DNA of 64,000 bases from Hymenobacter ruricola (GCF_015694525.1 NZ_JADQDM010000005.1:124001-188000); one strand, 5' to 3'. Numbered from the stretch's first letter, positions 50,584 through 60,023 are shown. Notes: generated by a model not told the origin, from the letters alone. Translations and numbers: made by a program.

Positions 50584-51571
50584 GCGCACGCACTTGCTGA
50601 CTGGCAGTGCCCTGGCCGTGCTGGCCGGAGCCGTTACCGTATTGTCCTGCAACGGGCCGGGCTCGCCGGGCGCGCAGGACACGCCCACCAGCGGCACGGT
50701 GGCCGTGGGCGTGGACGAAACGTTTGCGCCCATCCTGCAAGCCCAGATTGACACATTTGGCAAGCTGTACCCGAACGCCCACGTCAAGATGAGCTTCCAG
50801 CCGGAGGAAAAAGTGATGGTCGACTTGATTAATGACCAGATTAAGCTGGCCGTGGTGTCGCGGGAGTTGAATGCCGAGGAAAAGGCCGACTTTGAAAAGC
50901 AGAAAATCACCCCGCGCATCACCCGTATTGGCATCGACGGCTTAGCCATCGTGCTGAATCGCGCCAATCCGGATTCTCTGTTTACGGTGGCGCAGCTGGC
51001 CGACATTTTCACGGGGAAAACCAGCACCTGGAACCAAGTGAGCGGCAAGAAGGGCCTAGACGCCATCAACGTGGTGTTTGACGCCAACCGCAGCAGCACG
51101 GCGCGATTTGTGCGCGACTCCGTGACCCACGGCGCCGCCCTGACGAAGCGAGTGTTTGCCGCCGCTTCCAACCCGTCCCTGCTCGACTACGTGGCCACGC
51201 ACCCCAGTGCCATCGGGGTGGTGGGCGTGAACTGGATTTCGGACCGCGACGACCCGGCGGCCATGAAATTTGCCAACAAGGTGCGGGTGGCCAGCATCAC
51301 GGCCCGCCCCAACCCCACCCCCGACGACTACATTCAGCCTTACCAAGTGTATCTGGCCGAGAAGACGCCGGAACAAATCGCCGAGCACCCGGAGTTGCAG
51401 AATTACCCGCTGCGGCGCAACCTTTACGTCATCAGTCGGGAAGCGCGCGCGGGGTTGGGCACGGGGTTTGCATCTTTCATAGCCGGCAAGAACGGGCAGC
51501 TGATATTTCAAAAGTCGGGCTTATTGCCCGCCCAAATGCAGGCCCGTATCGTGACCACGCCTAAACTGTAA
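50570..51571 (+). CDS. PstS-like phosphate-type substrate-binding lipoprotein
   Basis: The 333-residue protein has a lipoprotein signal (LLTGSALAVLAGAVTVLSC, Cys near 27) and a type II periplasmic-binding fold. The stretch YPNAHVKMSFQPEEKVMVDL, LAVVSRELNAEEKADFEKQ and FTVAQLADIFTGKTSTWNQV match the PstS family. Phosphate-binding TGSS-like motifs of classical PstS are not clear; DANRSSTARFVRDSVT is the closest. No PstC/PstA/PstB genes are near, so the ligand or role may differ. Operates with the TonB cluster, by position. Confidence 0.85.
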   Translation: MTMIKRTHLLTGSALAVLAGAVTVLSCNGPGSPGAQDTPTSGTVAVGVDETFAPILQAQIDTFGKLYPNAHVKMSFQPEEKVMVDLINDQIKLAVVSRELNAEEKADFEKQKITPRITRIGIDGLAIVLNRANPDSLFTVAQLADIFTGKTSTWNQVSGKKGLDAINVVFDANRSSTARFVRDSVTHGAALTKRVFAAASNPSLLDYVATHPSAIGVVGVNWISDRDDPAAMKFANKVRVASITARPNPTPDDYIQPYQVYLAEKTPEQIAEHPELQNYPLRRNLYVISREARAGLGTGFASFIAGKNGQLIFQKSGLLPAQMQARIVTTPKL

Positions 51572-51626
51572 GCGCCCTTCGCGCGTACCCCTTTTCACTC
51601 ACGCTTTTTCATCTTTTCTCCATCCT

Positions 51627-53273
51627 ATGAGTTTCAAGCCCTGGAAACAGCCGCTGCTCGCCGCCCTGCTTGTGGCGGCAGGCACCACGGCGGCCACCGC
51701 CCAAGACGTTCAGAAAGCCCAACGCGCCATCGAGCTGGGTCGCTACAACGAAGCCCGCGCCATGCTGCGCCCCGGCTCCTCGCCCGAATCAGCTTTCGAG
51801 CTGGGCCGGTTGTATCAGATGCGCGACATGCCGGATTCGGCTGCTTTCTTTTTCAACAAGGCCGCCGGCTCTTCGCCCTTCGGCCAGGTAGCTGCCGGCC
51901 GTGCGCTACTGGCTAAAGGCCAGCTTGGCCCGGCCGAAGCCCAGTTTGACGCGGCAGCCAAAGCCACCAAAAACAAAGACACCAAGGTTCTGACCATGAT
52001 TGCGCAGGCCTACGGGGAAGCCGACATCAAGGACGCCGGCAAATCGCAGACTTACCTTACAGCCGCTCAAACGGCTTTCAAGAAAGACGACCCGGCCCTG
52101 ATGGTGGCCCGTGGCGATATTTACCTGCACTCCGACCAGGGCGGTGGCGAAGCCATGACCAGCTTCGACCGCGCCATTGCGGCCAACCCCAGCTACGCGC
52201 AGGCTTACTACAAGAAAGGCGTGCTGAACGTGCGCTCGCGCAACTTCAACGAAGCCCGCACGGCCCTGACCAAAGCCACTGAGCTGGACCCCAGCTACGC
52301 GCCGGCTTACCGCGAGCTGGCCGACATGTACTACTACGCCGGCCAGTACGACCTCGCGCTGAGCAGCTTTCAGAAGTACAAAGACCTGGCTGAAAACTCG
52401 CCCGCCACGGACGCTCAGTACGCCTCGTTCCTGTACCTGACCAAGAAGTACCCGGAAGCGCTGACGGAGGTGAACAAAGTGTTGGTTTCTGACCCCAAGA
52501 ACACCACGATGAACCGCCTGAAAGCCTATCTGCTGTACGAAACCGGTGACTATACCGGTGCTGGTGCAGCCATGGAGACGTACATGAAGGTGACGCCTGC
52601 CGACAAGATTATCTCGGAGGACTACATCTACCAGGCAAAAATCCTGAGCAAAACGGGCCGGGGCGACGAAGCTTTGGCGCTCATTAAAAACATCATCGCC
52701 AAAGACCCTTCAAAGGCCTGCGACTTCCAGAACGACCTGGCGACCATCTATGCCAACAAGAAGGATTACAAAGGCGCCATCAGCGTGTATCAGTACAAGC
52801 TGATTAGCTGCAAAGGCGACCTCACGGACCAATTTCGCCTTGCCACTGCCCTTTCGGCCGACAAGCAATACACCCGTGCCGACAGCGTGTACAACATCAT
52901 CCTGACCGCAAAGCCCACCTACGCCCCGGGCTGGCTGGAGCGGGCCCGCGTCAATAACAACCTCGACCCGGAGGGCAAGAAAGGTCTAGCCAAGCCTTTC
53001 TATGAGAAGTACATTGAGCTGTCGAAAGCCGAAGGCGCTGACCCGGCTAAATTCAAATCCGGCGTCATTGAGTCGTACGGCCAACTCGGCGTGTACAGCG
53101 CCACGGCCAACGACAAGGCCGGTGCTATCCAGTACTTTGAGCAGGTTCTCACCGTCGACCCCACCAACAAAGGCGCTCAGGACAATATCAAAATTCTGAA
53201 AGCCCCTGCCCGGACGACGAAGCCCGCCACGAAGACGGCTACGAAAACGACCACCACGGTCAAGAAAAAATAG
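51627..53273 (+). CDS. Exported TPR-repeat protein, 548 aa
   Basis: Signal peptide QPLLAALLVAAGTTAATAQD (cut near 26), then about ten tetratricopeptide units across residues 30-490 (for example AYYKKGVLNVRSRNFNEART, AYRELADMYYYAGQYDLALS, QYASFLYLTKKYPEALTEVN), ending in a Lys/Thr-rich tail. It is periplasmic and probably a scaffold. Conserved near TonB/PstS-like genes in Bacteroidota, as I recall. It ends at the strong bidirectional terminator 53291. Confidence 0.88.
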   Translation: MSFKPWKQPLLAALLVAAGTTAATAQDVQKAQRAIELGRYNEARAMLRPGSSPESAFELGRLYQMRDMPDSAAFFFNKAAGSSPFGQVAAGRALLAKGQLGPAEAQFDAAAKATKNKDTKVLTMIAQAYGEADIKDAGKSQTYLTAAQTAFKKDDPALMVARGDIYLHSDQGGGEAMTSFDRAIAANPSYAQAYYKKGVLNVRSRNFNEARTALTKATELDPSYAPAYRELADMYYYAGQYDLALSSFQKYKDLAENSPATDAQYASFLYLTKKYPEALTEVNKVLVSDPKNTTMNRLKAYLLYETGDYTGAGAAMETYMKVTPADKIISEDYIYQAKILSKTGRGDEALALIKNIIAKDPSKACDFQNDLATIYANKKDYKGAISVYQYKLISCKGDLTDQFRLATALSADKQYTRADSVYNIILTAKPTYAPGWLERARVNNNLDPEGKKGLAKPFYEKYIELSKAEGADPAKFKSGVIESYGQLGVYSATANDKAGAIQYFEQVLTVDPTNKGAQDNIKILKAPARTTKPATKTATKTTTTVKKK

Positions 53274-53290
53274 CTGACTAATTTTTAGGT

Positions 53291-53338
53291 TGCATACAAA
53301 AAGCCCCGACATTGATTTGTCGGGGCTTTTTGTATGCA
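53291..53338. terminator. Bidirectional terminator, TPR gene and rluD
   Basis: Perfect 21-base arms (TGCATACAAAAAGCCCCGAC and complement) with U and A tracts, midway between convergent genes. Confidence 0.92.
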
Positions 53339-53350
53339 CGATGAACTAGC

Positions 53351-54400
53351 TCAGGTAGTGGCCCAGGCGCGCCATTTTTCCAGCACTGCGGCGAAGTCTT
53401 CGGGCAATTCGGCTTCAAAAAACAGGTGCTCGCCGGAAGTTGGATGCACAAAGCCCAGGGAGCGGGCATGCAGGGCCTGCCGGGGCATGAGTTGAAAGGC
53501 ACGTTCCACAAAGTCGCGGTAGGCGCCGGTGTTCTGCCCCACCCGAATGCGGTCGCCGCCGTAGGTGGCGTCTGAGAAGAGTGGGTGACCCAGGTACTGC
53601 ATGTGCGCCCGAATCTGATGCGTGCGGCCCGTTTCCAGCACACAGCGCAGCAAGGTGACGGGGCCAAAGCTCTCCAGAATTTCGTAGTGCGTCACGGCAG
53701 CTTTGCCCTGCTCGCCATTGGGGTACACGGCCTGCACCTTGCGGTCACGCACGCTACGCCCAATGTTCCCCCGAATGGTGCCCGTAGGCCCAGGCGGCGT
53801 GCCCCACACCAGCGCTAGGTAACTGCGCTGAATGGTGTGGTGAAAAAACTGGTTAGAAAGGTGCGTCATGGCAAAATCCGTTTTGCCGATGACCAGCAGG
53901 CCCGAAGTGTCCTTATCGATGCGGTGCACCAAGCCGGGCCGGATTTCGCCGTTGCGGCCGGTGGGCAGGTTGGCCAAATGATGCGCCAGGCCGTTCACCA
54001 GCGTGCCCTGCCAGTGCCCGTAGGCTGGATGCACCACCAGGCCCGCCGGCTTGTTCACAATGAGCAAATCCGCGTCTTCATAGCGGATATCCAGCGCCAT
54101 TTCCTCGGGCACCACCCGGTCGTCGCGCGGCGGCTCGGGCAGGGTCACGGTGATGGTGTCCTGCGGCTTCACCCGGTAGTTGGGTTTCACGGGCGTGCCG
54201 TTCACTTCCACGGCCGAGGCGCGAATGGCTTCCTGCACCTTGTTGCGCGAGGTGTTGCGCAAGCGGCCGTGCAAAAACTTATCGATGCGCAGCAGCTCCT
54301 GGCCACGGTCTACCACAATGCGGTGGTGTTCATACAGGTCGTCGCCGTCCGCGCCACCGGCGTCGAGGTCGTCGTCTGCTGCTAAGTCGTTGGGTATCAT
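53351..54400 (-). CDS. rluD: Pseudouridine synthase RluD family
   Basis: The 349-residue enzyme isomerises uridine in 23S rRNA helix 69 or similar sites. N-terminal S4 RNA-binding domain: LLRIDKFLHGRLRNTSRNKV. The catalytic loop is LVHRIDKDTSGLLVIGKTDF (Asp). RluA-family signatures RCVLETGRTHQIRAHMQYLG and HPLFSDATYGG follow. The ATG at 54400 is used because the upstream residues MLRLFSCSNPP are non-conserved. RluA/RluC relatives cannot be excluded. Confidence 0.92.
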   Translation of the reverse strand: MIPNDLAADDDLDAGGADGDDLYEHHRIVVDRGQELLRIDKFLHGRLRNTSRNKVQEAIRASAVEVNGTPVKPNYRVKPQDTITVTLPEPPRDDRVVPEEMALDIRYEDADLLIVNKPAGLVVHPAYGHWQGTLVNGLAHHLANLPTGRNGEIRPGLVHRIDKDTSGLLVIGKTDFAMTHLSNQFFHHTIQRSYLALVWGTPPGPTGTIRGNIGRSVRDRKVQAVYPNGEQGKAAVTHYEILESFGPVTLLRCVLETGRTHQIRAHMQYLGHPLFSDATYGGDRIRVGQNTGAYRDFVERAFQLMPRQALHARSLGFVHPTSGEHLFFEAELPEDFAAVLEKWRAWATT

Positions 54401-54415
54401 CGGCGGATTGCTACA

Positions 54416-54446
54416 CGAAAAAAGCCGGAGCAAACGCTCCGGCTTT
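54416..54446 (-). terminator. Terminator of the OmpH/BamA operon
   Basis: On the minus strand AAGCCGGAGCGTTTGCTCCGGCTT is followed by TTTT, 25 bp after the last ompH gene. Confidence 0.85.
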
Positions 54447-54471
54447 CTGGCGGGTGGGCAGCGGGTGCTGC

Positions 54472-55110
54472 TTAATTCTTGGTCTTGGTTTTGGTCTTGC
54501 CGGGAGCCGGCGCGGGCGTCGGCGTGGTGCTCGGCGTCTTGATGACGGGAGCCGGCGCGGCGCCGGGCGTGATGCCCATCTTCTTCAGCACAAGGTCCGA
54601 GATGTCGCCTTCTTTGGGGGCGTGTAGCAAGAGCGGGCTGCCGCCGCCGTCGGAGTTGAACACGTAGGTGAAGCCGTTTTCAGTGGCCACGTCGTCGATG
54701 TTCTTCTGGAGCTTGTCGAGGGCCGGCTTCAGCAGGGTCTGCTGCTTCTGCTGCAGCGACTGCTGGGCGCTTTGCTGGAATTCCTGGATGGACTGCTGCA
54801 GACTCTGCAAGCCCTTCTCCGTATCGGCTTTCACAATGTCGGTCATGGTACCAGATTTCTGCTGGTAATCCTTCACCTTCGTTTCAAACTCAGTTGTTTT
54901 GCTTTTGAGCTGAGCAGCCAGCTGGTCGTTGTACGTTTTCAGCTGCGATTCAATTTGCTTGCTTTCGGGCATCTGGGCCAGCACGTACTGCACGTCGGTG
55001 TACCCAATCTTCAGGGGGGCCTGGGCCTGCGCGGAAGTGGCGGCCAGGGTTCCGGCGGTCAGCAGAGCGGCGGCGAGCGTCAGACGAAAAATTTTCACGA
55101 GGTTCATCAA
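54472..55110 (-). CDS. ompH: OmpH/Skp-family periplasmic chaperone 1
   Basis: The 212-residue protein has a signal sequence (LAAALLTAGTLAATSAQAQ, cut near 30) and the Skp coiled-coil: IGYTDVQYVLAQMPESKQIE, then long Gln/Lys-rich helix to about 145 (QSIQEFQQSAQQSLQQKQQT), and strand segment GFTYVFNSDG. The tail is Pro/Ala/Thr-rich. Skp holds unfolded outer-membrane proteins for BamA. A second gene of the same family lies directly upstream. Confidence 0.95.
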   Translation of the reverse strand: MMNLVKIFRLTLAAALLTAGTLAATSAQAQAPLKIGYTDVQYVLAQMPESKQIESQLKTYNDQLAAQLKSKTTEFETKVKDYQQKSGTMTDIVKADTEKGLQSLQQSIQEFQQSAQQSLQQKQQTLLKPALDKLQKNIDDVATENGFTYVFNSDGGGSPLLLHAPKEGDISDLVLKKMGITPGAAPAPVIKTPSTTPTPAPAPGKTKTKTKN

Positions 55111-55148
55111 AAAGAAAAAGGGTCAGAAAAATGTTGGGACAAAGGTAA

Positions 55149-55832
55149 TTACTTCGCGCCCTTCTTCACGGGCCGAGTGGTTTTGGGCGGAGCCTTGGTG
55201 CCGGCCGCTGGCTCGGGCGCGCCGGAATCTGTCTCAAAATTGGGGTCAATGGGGGTTTTGGGCGGGGCCACGGTGGTCACCGGGCCTTTTTTGGCGGGTT
55301 GGTTGCGGTCTTCGGCGCCGAGGCCGAGTTCTTCCAGCACAAACTCGGTGTAGTCGTGCGCCGGGTTGGTGTAGAGCATGGTCATGTCGCCCGATTTATC
55401 GAACAGCACGGCCAGCGCCTTCTTCTTGGCTACCTTTTCGCAGGCTTCAAAAATCTTGTCCTGCACCGGCTTGTTCAATTCCTGGCGCTTCTTGAAAATC
55501 TGGCCTTCGTAGCCAAACTGCTTGTTTTGATATGCCTTGATGTCTTGCTCCTTTTTCAGGATTTCATCCTGGCGCTTCTTTTTCATGGGCTCGGTGAGCA
55601 CCACTTCTTCGGCCTGGTAGGTGCGGTAGAGCTTGTCGAGGTCCTTTTTCTGGGCTTCGAGCTCCTTCTGCCAAGTGTCCGACAGCGCGTTGAGTTCCAC
55701 TTGGGCCTTGGCGTACTCGGGCATCTTGCCCATAATAAACTCCGAATCAACCCAGCCGAACTTCTGCGCCCGGGCGCCCGGAGCGGCAAGCAGCAACAAT
55801 AAGGCCAGTAGCAGGCCACCGATGTTCTTCAT
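55149..55832 (-). CDS. ompH: OmpH/Skp-family periplasmic chaperone 2
   Basis: The 227-residue protein has signal LLLALLLLLAAPGARAQ (cut near residue 22) and the Skp fold: FGWVDSEFIMGKMPEYAKAQ, then the charged coiled coil (KELEAQKKDLDKLYRTYQAE), and VLFDKSGDMTMLYTNPAHDY. The tail (residues about 185-227) is Pro/Lys-rich. It precedes bamA downstream in the transcript order. TACCTTTG lies in the gap between the two chaperone genes, which might give a second start. Confidence 0.95.
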   Translation of the reverse strand: MKNIGGLLLALLLLLAAPGARAQKFGWVDSEFIMGKMPEYAKAQVELNALSDTWQKELEAQKKDLDKLYRTYQAEEVVLTEPMKKKRQDEILKKEQDIKAYQNKQFGYEGQIFKKRQELNKPVQDKIFEACEKVAKKKALAVLFDKSGDMTMLYTNPAHDYTEFVLEELGLGAEDRNQPAKKGPVTTVAPPKTPIDPNFETDSGAPEPAAGTKAPPKTTRPVKKGAK

Positions 55833-55870
55833 ACTGGAGGAAACGTGAAATGCGGCCCGCTAGTGCCCGG

Positions 55871-58387
55871 CTATCGAATTTGCTGACCGATGATGAAGTG
55901 GAAGTGGTTGGGGTCCTGCTTGGAGTTGTCGGGCAGGCTCGGAATCACACTGTCGAAGCCGTGGCCGAAGTCGAAGCCCAGCAAACCGAATGCCGACATG
56001 AAGATGCGGGCCCCTACCCCGGCCGAACGGTACAGCTTGTAGGGGTTATAGTTTTTGTAAGAATCATACGAGTTGCCGGCCTCGGCAAAAGCCAGCACGT
56101 ACACCGTGGCGGCGGGGTTGAGGCTGACAGGGTAGCGCATTTCCACCACATACTTGTTGAAGGCAATGCCGCCGGCCTGCGAGTTCTGCGCGGTCGGAAT
56201 GGCATAGGTGGCGCCGGGGTCGTCGTAGCCGCGCAGGCCCACGTAGTCGGTGCCCACCAGAAAGTTGCCGCCGCCGTTGTAGCCCAGGCCCGCGCCGCCC
56301 ATCTTGAAGCGCTCGAACGGCCCAATCTCGCGGTTCGAGTTGTAAGTGCCCAGGAAGCCGAAGTGGGCGCGGGTATTAAGCACCAGCTTGCCCACAATGG
56401 GCGTAAACCACGAGGCGTCGAACATCCATTTGTGAAACTCAATCCACTGGTTACTAATGTGGTTCTGGTTAAGCAGCGAGTAAGGCGGCGTCAGGCTCAG
56501 GCTCAGGCTCAACGACGAGCCCCGGCGGGTGTAGGTGGGATTGTCGATGCTGTTGCGGGCCAGGGTAGTGTTCAGCGTAATGTTGTTGAACGTACCCGTG
56601 GTAGCACCGGCAATATTTACGTAGTTCTGCGTCTGGTACTGGCTGTACGACAGCGAATTACTGAGCGTAAAGTAGTCATCTGGCACGCGCAGCTGACGGC
56701 CCAGGCCCACCGTGGCGCTGTTCACTTTAATGAATTGGTCGTTGGAGGCATCCAAAGCCGCCCCGGCCCGCTGCACGCTGTGGTTGAGGCTGAACGAGAA
56801 CGAATTGGGCCGGCGGCCACCCAGCCAAGGCTCCGTGAACGAAAGCGAATAGGCCTGGTATTGCACGCCGTTGGCCTGCACGTTGAGCGCCAGGCGCTGG
56901 CCGTCGCCGGCGGGCACCGGCGTCCAGTTGCGCAGCGTCCCGGCTTTGCGCAACGAGAAGTTGTTGAACACCAACCCCACTGTGCCAATGAAGCCGGCAT
57001 AGCCACCCCAGCCGCCCGAAAGCGTCACTTGGTCGGAAGGCTTTTCCACCACGGTGTAGTTGATGTCCACCGTGCCATCGGCCTGGTTGGGGATGGGGTT
57101 GATGCCGATTTTCTCCGGGTCGAAGTAGCCGAGCGTGGCAATCTCGCGTTGCGAGCGAATGAGCAGCTCGCGGTTGAATTTGTCGCCGGGCAGCGTGCGC
57201 AGGGTGCGGCGCAGCACATGGTCGCTGGTTTTGGTGTTGCCCGATATGTTGATGTCTTTGATGTGCGCCTGCACGCCCTCGCTCAAGCGCATTTCGATGT
57301 CGATGGAGTCGCCCTCCACTTTCGTTTCCACCGGGTCAACGGTGAAAAACAAGTAGCCGTCGTTCAGGTACAGCGAAGAAATGTCTTGGCCGGTGGGGTT
57401 GTAGTTCAGGCGCTTGTCCAGCACCTCTTTGCTGTACGGGCTGCCCGGCTTGATGCCGAGGATGTTGGCCAGCGTCTTGTCGTCGTAGAGGTAATTGCCG
57501 CTCCACGTGATGTGGCGGAAATAGTACTTGGGGCCCTCGTCCACGGTGATGCGCAGTGCCAGCCCCTGGGCGTCCCGCGTCAGCGTATCGCGCACGATGG
57601 CCGCATCGCGGTAGCCCTCAGCGTTGTAAAACTCCAGCAGCTTCTTCTTGTCTTCTTCGTACTCACTGCGCTGAAACTTGCCGGCGGTCAAGAACTTGTA
57701 GGGTTTGCGCTCCTTGGTTTTCTTCAGCTTGCCTTTCAGCTTGCGGTCCGAGAAAGCCTTGTTGCCTTCAAACGCAATGTCGTGGATGCGCACTTTCGAG
57801 CCCTTGTCCACGTCAATGCGCAAGGCCACGCTGTTGGCCAGCGCCGAGTCGGCCACCTGCACCACGTTCACCTTGGCATCCAGGTAGCCTTTGGTAACGA
57901 AGAACTTGCGCACCTGCGTCCGGGTATTGTTCAGCAACGCATCGGTCACCACCTTCCCCCGAATCAAGGTAATTTTTTTGGTCAGGTCCTCGGTCTGCCC
58001 TTTGCGAATGCCCGTGAAGGTGAATTTCGACAAGCGCGGGCGCTCCTTCAGGTTGTAGTCCAGAAAGATTTTCGTGCCTTCGATGCGCGCAATGGTCACG
58101 CTCACATCGCCCAGAATGCCTTGCGCCCACAGCTTCCGAATGGACTTGCCAATTTCCTCGCCCGGCACCGAAATAGGGTCGCCCACCCGCAGGCCCGTCA
58201 GGCTGATGAGGGTGTTGGGGTCGAGGTAGCGGGCGCCACTTACCGTGATGCCGCCCAGCTCGTATTTTTTCGGCTCATCGGTCCCGCCCAGGTCCACTTG
58301 CTGCGCCCGCACCGGACTGCTCACCGCACTCGCCACAACCACCAGGGCCAGGAATAACTTTACAACTAAATTACGCACAAGAAACAT
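55871..58387 (-). CDS. bamA: Outer-membrane protein assembly factor BamA
   Basis: The 838-residue protein inserts beta-barrels in the outer membrane. Signal peptide near 1-28 (LALVVVASAVSSPVRAQ). Five POTRA domains occupy about 30-450 (for example GGITVSGARYLDPNTLISLT, EDLTKKITLIRGKVVTDALL, NISGNTKTSDHVLRRTLRTL), then the 16-strand barrel (about 460-838) with PWLGGRRPNSFSFSLNHSVQ, VGLRGYDDPGATYAIPTAQN and RSAGVGARIFMSAFGLLGFD. Located between uppS and ompH on one strand. Confidence 0.97.
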   Translation of the reverse strand: MFLVRNLVVKLFLALVVVASAVSSPVRAQQVDLGGTDEPKKYELGGITVSGARYLDPNTLISLTGLRVGDPISVPGEEIGKSIRKLWAQGILGDVSVTIARIEGTKIFLDYNLKERPRLSKFTFTGIRKGQTEDLTKKITLIRGKVVTDALLNNTRTQVRKFFVTKGYLDAKVNVVQVADSALANSVALRIDVDKGSKVRIHDIAFEGNKAFSDRKLKGKLKKTKERKPYKFLTAGKFQRSEYEEDKKKLLEFYNAEGYRDAAIVRDTLTRDAQGLALRITVDEGPKYYFRHITWSGNYLYDDKTLANILGIKPGSPYSKEVLDKRLNYNPTGQDISSLYLNDGYLFFTVDPVETKVEGDSIDIEMRLSEGVQAHIKDINISGNTKTSDHVLRRTLRTLPGDKFNRELLIRSQREIATLGYFDPEKIGINPIPNQADGTVDINYTVVEKPSDQVTLSGGWGGYAGFIGTVGLVFNNFSLRKAGTLRNWTPVPAGDGQRLALNVQANGVQYQAYSLSFTEPWLGGRRPNSFSFSLNHSVQRAGAALDASNDQFIKVNSATVGLGRQLRVPDDYFTLSNSLSYSQYQTQNYVNIAGATTGTFNNITLNTTLARNSIDNPTYTRRGSSLSLSLSLTPPYSLLNQNHISNQWIEFHKWMFDASWFTPIVGKLVLNTRAHFGFLGTYNSNREIGPFERFKMGGAGLGYNGGGNFLVGTDYVGLRGYDDPGATYAIPTAQNSQAGGIAFNKYVVEMRYPVSLNPAATVYVLAFAEAGNSYDSYKNYNPYKLYRSAGVGARIFMSAFGLLGFDFGHGFDSVIPSLPDNSKQDPNHFHFIIGQQIR

Positions 58388-58396
58388 TACAAGAAT

Positions 58397-59143
58397 TTAA
58401 GAGACAGCGAGTTGCTCGCTCGTTTTGCCAAACCGCCGTTCCCGGCGCTGATAAGACCGTATGGCCTCCTGAAAGTGCTCCCTCCGAAAATCCGGCCACA
58501 GCAAATCAGTGATGTATAACTCCGTGTAAGCCAACTGCCAAAGCAAAAAGTTGCTGATGCGCTGCTCGCCGCTGGTGCGAATAAGCAACTCCGGGTCGGG
58601 CATGCCCGCCGTGGCCAGATAGCCCGCCACGGTCGTTTCGCTCACGTCGGCGGGCTGCAGCTTGCCACTAGCTACATCGGCGGCCAGGCGCCTAGCCGCT
58701 TGGGTCAGGTCCCAGCGGCCGCTGTAGCTCAGGGCCAGCACCAAGGTCATGCGGCTGCCCGCTTTGGTTAGTTCCATGGCTTCGCTCAATTCCCGCTGGC
58801 AGTTCTTGGGCAGCGTGCTGATGTCGCCAATGGCTTCGAGGCGGATGCTGTTTTTGAGCAGTGTGGCCGTCTCCTGCCGAATGGTGTGCACCAGCAACTG
58901 CATGAGGGCCATCACCTCCAGGGCCGGACGGTTCCAGTTTTCGGTTGAGAAAGCGTACAGCGTGAGGTAGCGCACGCCAAGTTCCGCCGCCTCCTCCACG
59001 GTTTCGCGAACAGCCGTAATGGCGCTTTGGTGCCCAAACACGCGCAGGCCGCCCCGCTGCTTCGCCCAGCGCCCGTTACCGTCCATGATAACAGCCACGT
59101 GGGCGGGAATATTTTGAGTATCAATTTCGGCTTTGCCGGTCAT
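58397..59143 (-). CDS. uppS: Isoprenyl transferase (undecaprenyl diphosphate synthase)
   Basis: Makes the C55 carrier for cell wall synthesis from FPP and IPP. The 248-residue protein has PAHVAVIMDGNGRWAKQRGG with catalytic Asp21, GHQSAITAVRETVEEAAELG, LYAFSTENWNRPALEVMALM and the C-terminal PDPELLIRTSGEQRISNFLL. Full length. It lies immediately upstream of bamA in the transcript (9-bp gap), as usual in Bacteroidota. Confidence 0.97.
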   Translation of the reverse strand: MTGKAEIDTQNIPAHVAVIMDGNGRWAKQRGGLRVFGHQSAITAVRETVEEAAELGVRYLTLYAFSTENWNRPALEVMALMQLLVHTIRQETATLLKNSIRLEAIGDISTLPKNCQRELSEAMELTKAGSRMTLVLALSYSGRWDLTQAARRLAADVASGKLQPADVSETTVAGYLATAGMPDPELLIRTSGEQRISNFLLWQLAYTELYITDLLWPDFRREHFQEAIRSYQRRERRFGKTSEQLAVS

Positions 59144-59273
59144 CTTTGCGGTTTCGCTAAAAGAGCCCGCAAGTTACGGAAATGGTTGCATTAAGCCGCC
59201 GTCCACGGTGCGGCCTGCCTATTCTGCTGGTTCTTGGGCCCGCGGGGCAGAATGCCCAAATACAAGTTTGAGG

Positions 59274-60023
59274 CTACTTCAGCAGCCTTTTATTCTTCTT
59301 GTACTGGGGAGGACAAGGTATTTTATAGAAAGTATACGACAGGCTGAGTCCGCTGTAATAGTACCAGTCCTGGTCGTGGGAGTTCACCAGCAATGGGTCC
59401 TGCTTCGATAAATGGTCAAGCTCGTCCGTGAATGCTTTGCGCACTCCTACCTCAAGGCCCAGGTTGATGTGCTGCGACAAGGCATACTTGAAGCCAACGC
59501 CCGCCGGAATGGAGAAGCCCAGCATCGAGCCATCCTGGTTGAAATCGCCGCCGAGGCTATTGCTAACCGTGGAAGTGCTGGCATAAAAGGCCGCTACGCC
59601 GGCGAACAGGTAGGGAGTAAAATGGATTTTATCGTTCCGGTAATGGTAGTCCATAAAGTTGTACTCCACCACGGCCGAAGCTTCCAGGATGCTGCCCTTA
59701 GTGTTGGCCTGCCGGTACGCCAATAGCGGCGGAACGCCGCCATTCGTGCCGGTCACGTTGCCATCATCGGCCCGCAGAAAGCCCGCCGTGAAGCCGCCCC
59801 GGAGCGTGACGGGCACCGAAACGTCTTTGCGGTAGAAGACCGTGAAAGCCGGCCGGTTGTTCTGCAACTGATAATCAGGAGAGATTTCGCCGCGGTAGTT
59901 GGTCGCACCCAGGCCGATGCCAAGCTCGCTGGTGTTCTGGGCATTGGCCGAGGCACAAAAAAGTGCACTCCCCGCTTGCACGAGGCAAACGAGGAGTGCA
60001 CTTTGGAAAACTGACTTTGTCAT
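59274..60023 (-). CDS. Outer-membrane beta-barrel protein (DUF6089-type)
   Basis: The 249-residue protein has a signal (LLVCLVQAGSALFCASANAQ) and the barrel sequence ELGIGLGATNYRGEISPDYQ, SILEASAVVEYNFMDYHYRN, GFKYALSQHINLGLEVGVRK and aromatic C-terminal strands. This fits the DUF6089 family, found beside uppS and bamA in many Bacteroidota. Its paralogue is the next gene. Function unknown; a role in outer-membrane biogenesis is inferred from synteny. Confidence 0.88.
   Translation of the reverse strand: MTKSVFQSALLVCLVQAGSALFCASANAQNTSELGIGLGATNYRGEISPDYQLQNNRPAFTVFYRKDVSVPVTLRGGFTAGFLRADDGNVTGTNGGVPPLLAYRQANTKGSILEASAVVEYNFMDYHYRNDKIHFTPYLFAGVAAFYASTSTVSNSLGGDFNQDGSMLGFSIPAGVGFKYALSQHINLGLEVGVRKAFTDELDHLSKQDPLLVNSHDQDWYYYSGLSLSYTFYKIPCPPQYKKNKRLLK

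Noticed and set aside
55850..58357. An 835-codon plus-strand frame opposite bamA
   Set aside because: Same shadow effect; composition is arginine/histidine/valine-rich with no domains, and bamA on the other strand is certain.
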